This document shows, in pieces, positions 13,796 to 17,154 of a DNA stretch of 17,154 nt. Below the pieces are notes generated by a model. The model saw only the letters and a program-made list of their open reading frames with translations. It did not search any database and was not told where the DNA came from. The stretch is from Lysobacterales bacterium. GTDB taxonomy: Bacteria > Pseudomonadota > Gammaproteobacteria > Xanthomonadales > SZUA-36. Positions within the stretch are counted from its first letter, which is position 1. Each line of letters opens with the position of its first letter. The translations under genes and the position numbers were made by a program. The stretch covers positions 1 to 17,154 of the forward strand of contig JAPHSB010000309.1 of assembly GCA_026193295.1 (NCBI GenBank), in the 5' to 3' direction.

Positions 13796-15148
13796 ATGGC
13801 CCAACAGTCAATGAAAAAAATTATTCTCAGCCTGTCGATTGCAGCAGCCCTGGCCGTATCAGGTAGCGCTTTCGGTGACGGGACCAGCACAGAGGACCTC
13901 GAGGCGCGAATCGCCGAACTCGAGGCGCTGGTTCAGCAGATGCTCAACCAGCAAGCGGCTCCGAAGGAGGACGACTGCTGCGCCGATGCCGAGGCGGCCG
14001 CTGCCGCGGCGGAGGAGAAGTTCAACGCCATGATGGCCGAGCACAAGGCTGCCGAAGCTGAGGAAGAGCACAAGCACAGCTACAAATTCGGCGGCTACAT
14101 CAAGACCGACGCGATTTACAGCGATTACAGCGCGGGATCGTCGTCCGGCGCCGGCCGTGACTTCTACATTGCCGGTACCGTTCCGGTCGGCCCCAGTGGC
14201 GCCGACGGCGAAAGCTACTTCGACCTGCATGCCAAGGAATCCCGGATCAACTTCAAGACCAATCACATTCTGGACAACGGCGCCAAGCTGGGCGCATTTG
14301 TCGAGATGGACTTCCTGCTCAGCGGACAGGGTGACGAGCGGGTCTCGAATTCCTTTGCTCCTCGTTTACGTCATGCTTTCCTGACCTACAACAACTGGTT
14401 GTTCGGCCAGACCTGGATGACCTTCTTCAACGTCGGGGCACTGCCTGAAAACCTCGACTTCGTCGGTCCGGCAGAATCCACGATCTTCGGTCGCCAGACC
14501 CAGATACGCTACACCATGGGCAATTGGCAATTCGCCGCCGAGAACCCATTGACAACGATCACCCCCTATGGCGGTGGAGCGCGCATCGTGGCGGACGACA
14601 GCAGGGTTCCCGACCTGGTTGGCCGCTACAACATGAGCGGCGACTGGGGTGCTTTCACGGTTGCAGCGATCTTGCGTCAATTGCGCTACGACAACGGTAG
14701 TGGAGGCGCGAGTGACACAACCGAGAGTTACGGCGTTAGCCTGTCAGGCAAGTTCAACCTTGGACGCGATGATTTCCGTTGGATGGCCAGCATGGGTAAG
14801 GGCCTGGGTCGGTATCTTGGCCTCAACCTCGTCAATGCGGCTGTGCTCGACGCCGATGGCAATCTGCAAACGATCGACTCCTGGGGTGCATTCGCTTCCT
14901 ACCGGCACCTGTGGTCCGATCAATGGCGCAGCAACTTCACCCTGGGTTACGCGTCGGTGGACAACGACGTGGCGCTCACCGGGAGCAGTGCGACCAAGGA
15001 TGCTTCGAGCGTGCACGTCAACATGATCTACTCGCCGCAGCCGAAGCTCGATTTCGGTTTCGAGGTGATGTTCGCCAACCGCGAAGTCGAGAGCGGCAAC
15101 GACGGGGACCTGTTGCGCTTCCAGTTCTCGGCGAAGTACGCCTATTGA
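13796..15148 (+). CDS. dcaP: DcaP-type trimeric outer-membrane porin
   Basis: Role: outer-membrane channel for small organic acids; DcaP proteins are linked to dicarboxylate uptake. Seen: 450 residues from the ATG at 13796. This start is chosen over an in-frame ATG at 13742 because GGGAGAGG lies 5 nt before it. The signal peptide has KK at 7-8, a hydrophobic core, and likely cleavage near SGSA (22-25). Next come a coiled coil (EDLEARIAELEALVQQML, 33-50), an adjacent Cys pair at 61-62, an Ala/Glu-rich stalk to about 95, and a beta-barrel from YKFGGYIKTDAI (96-107) to the terminal FQFSAKYAY, ending in an aromatic residue as outer-membrane barrels do. KESRINFKT and FGQTWMTFF are DcaP-type segments. 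It is divergent from crbR and followed by a strong terminator. The promoter resembles that of DUF4212-actP, so it may bring in the carboxylates the locus uses. Substrate inferred. Confidence 0.85.
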   Translation: MAQQSMKKIILSLSIAAALAVSGSAFGDGTSTEDLEARIAELEALVQQMLNQQAAPKEDDCCADAEAAAAAAEEKFNAMMAEHKAAEAEEEHKHSYKFGGYIKTDAIYSDYSAGSSSGAGRDFYIAGTVPVGPSGADGESYFDLHAKESRINFKTNHILDNGAKLGAFVEMDFLLSGQGDERVSNSFAPRLRHAFLTYNNWLFGQTWMTFFNVGALPENLDFVGPAESTIFGRQTQIRYTMGNWQFAAENPLTTITPYGGGARIVADDSRVPDLVGRYNMSGDWGAFTVAAILRQLRYDNGSGGASDTTESYGVSLSGKFNLGRDDFRWMASMGKGLGRYLGLNLVNAAVLDADGNLQTIDSWGAFASYRHLWSDQWRSNFTLGYASVDNDVALTGSSATKDASSVHVNMIYSPQPKLDFGFEVMFANREVESGNDGDLLRFQFSAKYAY

Positions 15149-15199
15149 ACGGGTCAGCCTGAAAACGCCAATCCGGCCGCGTAGCAAAGTGCCGGACAT

Positions 15200-15239
15200 A
15201 AAAAGAAGCCGGGCCACGCAAGTGGCCCGGCTTCTTTTT
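15200..15239. terminator. Bidirectional intrinsic terminator between dcaP and the SDR gene
   Basis: A perfect 18-bp stem (15200-15217 with 15222-15239) closes a GCAA tetraloop. Runs of A and T at its base give a U tract in either direction. It lies 52 nt after the dcaP stop and 7 nt before the SDR stop, so it serves both convergent genes. Confidence 0.92.
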
Positions 15240-15246
15240 GGTCCGG

Positions 15247-16062
15247 TCAAACCAGCTCTTTGCGCGCCAACCAGCCGACCACTCCGGGCATCCAGCGTTT
15301 CAGGTAGTACGCCGCCCAGGCTTCGGGTGTCACCGGCACCACGGCACGGTTCCTGCGGATGGCGGAGACCACTGCCCGGGCCACTTTGGCCGGCGGATAA
15401 TTGCGCCTCTCGTAAAGCGCATCGATTTCGCTGCGCTTGGCTTCCACATCCAGTTCGGAGGACTCCAGGATACCGGCGCTGATGATATTGGTGCGAATCA
15501 TTCCCGGGCAGATCGCACTGACTCCGATGGCGTGGTCGCCGAGCTCCGCGCGCAGACTCTCGCTGAACCCCAGCACGCCAAACTTGGTGGCACAGTATGC
15601 GGTGACGCCTCTCATCGGCGTATAGCCCAGCATGGAAGCGATGTTCACCACGTGGCCGGGCCGCCCGGCCAGCACCATGACAGGCAGGAATGCCTGGCAA
15701 CAGTGAACCACGCCCATCAGGTTGATCGACATGATTTTCTGCCAGCTTTCCAGGCTGGTGTCGAGGAAATAGCCACCCACTGCGATCCCTGCGTTATTCA
15801 CCAGCACCGACGGATTGCCCAGGCCGTGCTGGATATTCGCCAATGCCTCACGGACGTGTCCCGGGTCGGAGACGTCCATTGCAAAGGACTGTGCCTCCCC
15901 GCCACGAGCGGTGATCAATTCAGCCGTCTCCCGCGCACTCGCCGGGTTCAGATCGGTCACGGCGACCCGCGCACCCTCCGCCGCCAGCGCCAGCGCGCTG
16001 GCCCGTCCGATTCCGCTGCCTGCGCCGGTGACGGCGGCGATACTTCCTTCGATTTTCTTCAC
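15247..16062 (-). CDS. Short-chain dehydrogenase/reductase (classical SDR)
   Basis: Seen: 271 residues from a GTG at 16062. The dinucleotide motif is TGAGSGIG (12-19). An acidic residue at the end of the second strand (VAVTDLN, D37) favours NAD(H) over NADP(H). NNAG is at 89-92, the catalytic Ser is in NIASML (S143), and Y156-x3-K160 lies in YCATK. CPGMIRT follows the active site. The C-terminal 40 residues are W/Y-rich (AAYYLKRWMPGVVGWLARK) and may touch membrane or a hydrophobic substrate. An in-frame ATG at 16284 would add 74 residues, but these overlap the divergent flavoenzyme gene and show no SDR character, whereas GAGG precedes the GTG. The substrate is unknown, probably an alcohol or 3-hydroxyacyl compound. 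It is convergent with dcaP across a terminator and divergent from the FAD enzyme. Confidence 0.88.
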   Translation of the reverse strand: MKKIEGSIAAVTGAGSGIGRASALALAAEGARVAVTDLNPASARETAELITARGGEAQSFAMDVSDPGHVREALANIQHGLGNPSVLVNNAGIAVGGYFLDTSLESWQKIMSINLMGVVHCCQAFLPVMVLAGRPGHVVNIASMLGYTPMRGVTAYCATKFGVLGFSESLRAELGDHAIGVSAICPGMIRTNIISAGILESSELDVEAKRSEIDALYERRNYPPAKVARAVVSAIRRNRAVVPVTPEAWAAYYLKRWMPGVVGWLARKELV

Positions 16063-16144
16063 GTCGTGCCTCGCTGGGGTAAACTGAGTCGGACCTGTCA
16101 GCGATCCGGATTTCTGCCGAATACAGGAGAAATTATTCCACACC

Positions 16145-17154
16145 ATGAACACCCTGATCGAACAGATTCGCAGCATCCTCGGTGACCAGGCGGTTCTGAC
16201 CGGCACCGATGTCAGCAACCGTTCAGACAGTTGGCCTCCGACCGGCGGTTGCCAGGCCATGGCCATCGTCCGTCCGGCCAGCACCGCGGAGGTGTCCGAG
16301 GTGCTCAGGCTCTGTCATGCAGCCGGGCAAACGGTCGTTACACACGGCGGGCTGACCGGCCTGGTCGGCGGCGCCAAAACCGGCCCGGCGGACATCGTGC
16401 TGTCGCTGGAGCGAATGAACCGCATGGAACCGGTTGACACCGTCAATCGGACCGTGGTCGTGGACGCAGGCGTGCCGCTGCAGAAGGTCCAGGAAGCAGC
16501 CGAGGCTGCCGACCTCTTGTTTCCCCTCGACCTTGGCGCGCGCGGCAGCGCGACCATTGGCGGCAACATTTCCACCAACGCGGGCGGCAACAGCGTGATC
16601 CGCTATGGCATGACCCGGGAACAGGTGCTCGGCGTCGAGGCCGTGCTGGCCGATGGCACCGCTATTTCCTCGATGAAGGACGTGATCAAGAACAACACCG
16701 GCTACGATCTGAAGCAGCTGTTCATCGGCTCGGAGGGTACGCTGGGCGTGGTCACGCGCGCGGTACTGCGCCTTCGGCCTCTCCCGCGCAGCCGCAACAC
16801 CGCCCTGGTCGCACTCGACAGTTTCGACAAGGTCGCACAATTCCTTCGTGCCATGGACGCCGCCCTTGGCGGCACGCTCAGCGCCTTCGAGGTCCTGTGG
16901 AACGACTTTTATCACCTGATCGTCGGCGACGGCAAACGGCATGTGCTGCCGCTCGGAACCGAACACCCCTTCTATGTTCTGCTGGAGTCCACTGGCGGCA
17001 GCGAGGACAGCGATCGCGAGCGGTTCGAGTCTGCACTGGAGGAGGCCTTCGAGCGGGAGCTGCTGGCGGACGCCGTGATCGCGCAGAGCAAGCAGCAGCG
17101 CAGCGACCTGTGGGCCATACGGGACGACGTCGAGGCCATGGCGCGAAAGCTGCA
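16145..17154 (+). CDS. FAD-linked D-2-hydroxyacid dehydrogenase (D2HGDH/GlcD-like), N-terminal part
   Basis: Role: oxidises a D-2-hydroxy acid (D-lactate, D-2-hydroxyglutarate or glycolate type) and passes electrons to a quinone or flavoprotein acceptor. Seen: 336 residues before the window ends. The PCMH-type FAD domain contains VRPASTAEVSEVLRLC (42-57), HGGLTGLVGGA (67-77), FPLDLGARGSATIGGNISTN (126-145), AGGNSVIRYG (146-155), KNNTGYDLKQLFIGSEGTLG (182-201). These segments match the D-2-hydroxyglutarate dehydrogenase branch closely. The FAD-oxidase C domain begins at about 215 and is cut off. The start is the first in-frame ATG. The nearest Shine-Dalgarno, AGGAG (16125-16129), lies 15 nt upstream, which is unusually far. 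It is divergent from the SDR, and the two may share regulation. Which D-hydroxy acid is used cannot be told from this part. Confidence 0.87.
   Translation, partial: MNTLIEQIRSILGDQAVLTGTDVSNRSDSWPPTGGCQAMAIVRPASTAEVSEVLRLCHAAGQTVVTHGGLTGLVGGAKTGPADIVLSLERMNRMEPVDTVNRTVVVDAGVPLQKVQEAAEAADLLFPLDLGARGSATIGGNISTNAGGNSVIRYGMTREQVLGVEAVLADGTAISSMKDVIKNNTGYDLKQLFIGSEGTLGVVTRAVLRLRPLPRSRNTALVALDSFDKVAQFLRAMDAALGGTLSAFEVLWNDFYHLIVGDGKRHVLPLGTEHPFYVLLESTGGSEDSDRERFESALEEAFERELLADAVIAQSKQQRSDLWAIRDDVEAMARKL

Noticed and set aside
16063..16284. 74-residue N-terminal extension of the SDR
   Set aside because: It overlaps the start of the divergent FAD enzyme and has no SDR or targeting features. The GTG at 16062 has a ribosome site and a normal SDR start.

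Overview
The window is about 17 kb of GC-rich, densely coded chromosomal DNA. Gene content and order point to a gammaproteobacterium, probably an aquatic heterotroph. The marks are a CrbS/CrbR-type two-component system next to a DUF4212/ActP-type symporter pair, a DUF294 nucleotidyltransferase, a DnaQ-like exonuclease and a PrpE-type acyl-CoA synthetase, plus a DcaP-type porin. There are no rRNA or tRNA genes, CRISPR arrays, insertion sequences or phage genes. No intergenic gap exceeds about 180 bp.

Region 1 (1-2628). Three overlapping minus-strand genes form a tight operon. In transcription order they are a geranylgeranyl-reductase-like flavoprotein with two cysteine clusters, a stand-alone cyclic-nucleotide-binding-fold protein, and the start of a GltD-like Fe-S/flavin oxidoreductase that leaves the window at base 1. 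The combination looks like a small, ligand-gated electron-transfer module of unknown substrate. It is the least familiar system here. Divergent from it is an SRPBCC (START-like) gene, preceded by an eight-codon mini-ORF with a good ribosome site.

Region 2 (2673-13717) is a short-chain carboxylate uptake and activation locus. On the minus strand are DUF4212 and the sodium:solute symporter, a strong intrinsic terminator, then DUF294, the exonuclease and prpE. Divergent on the plus strand is the hybrid kinase crbS. Its partner crbR is convergent on the minus strand. Between crbS and crbR lies a REP/BIME-like element with three GTAG-headed hairpins and long inverted arms.

Region 3 (13796-15239) is a DcaP-type outer-membrane porin, divergent from crbR, with a strong bidirectional terminator after it.

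Region 4 (15247-17154) is a short-chain dehydrogenase on the minus strand and, divergent from it, a D-2-hydroxyacid dehydrogenase-like FAD enzyme that runs off the right edge.

The most coherent inference concerns regulation. The DUF4212-actP and prpE promoters share the 9-mer GACTAAAGT, each 27 nt before a -10-like hexamer. The dcaP promoter has a 7/9 variant in the same geometry, and its leader shares a 12-mer with the DUF4212 leader. I infer one CrbR regulon covering outer-membrane entry (DcaP), inner-membrane uptake (DUF4212/ActP) and CoA activation (PrpE).
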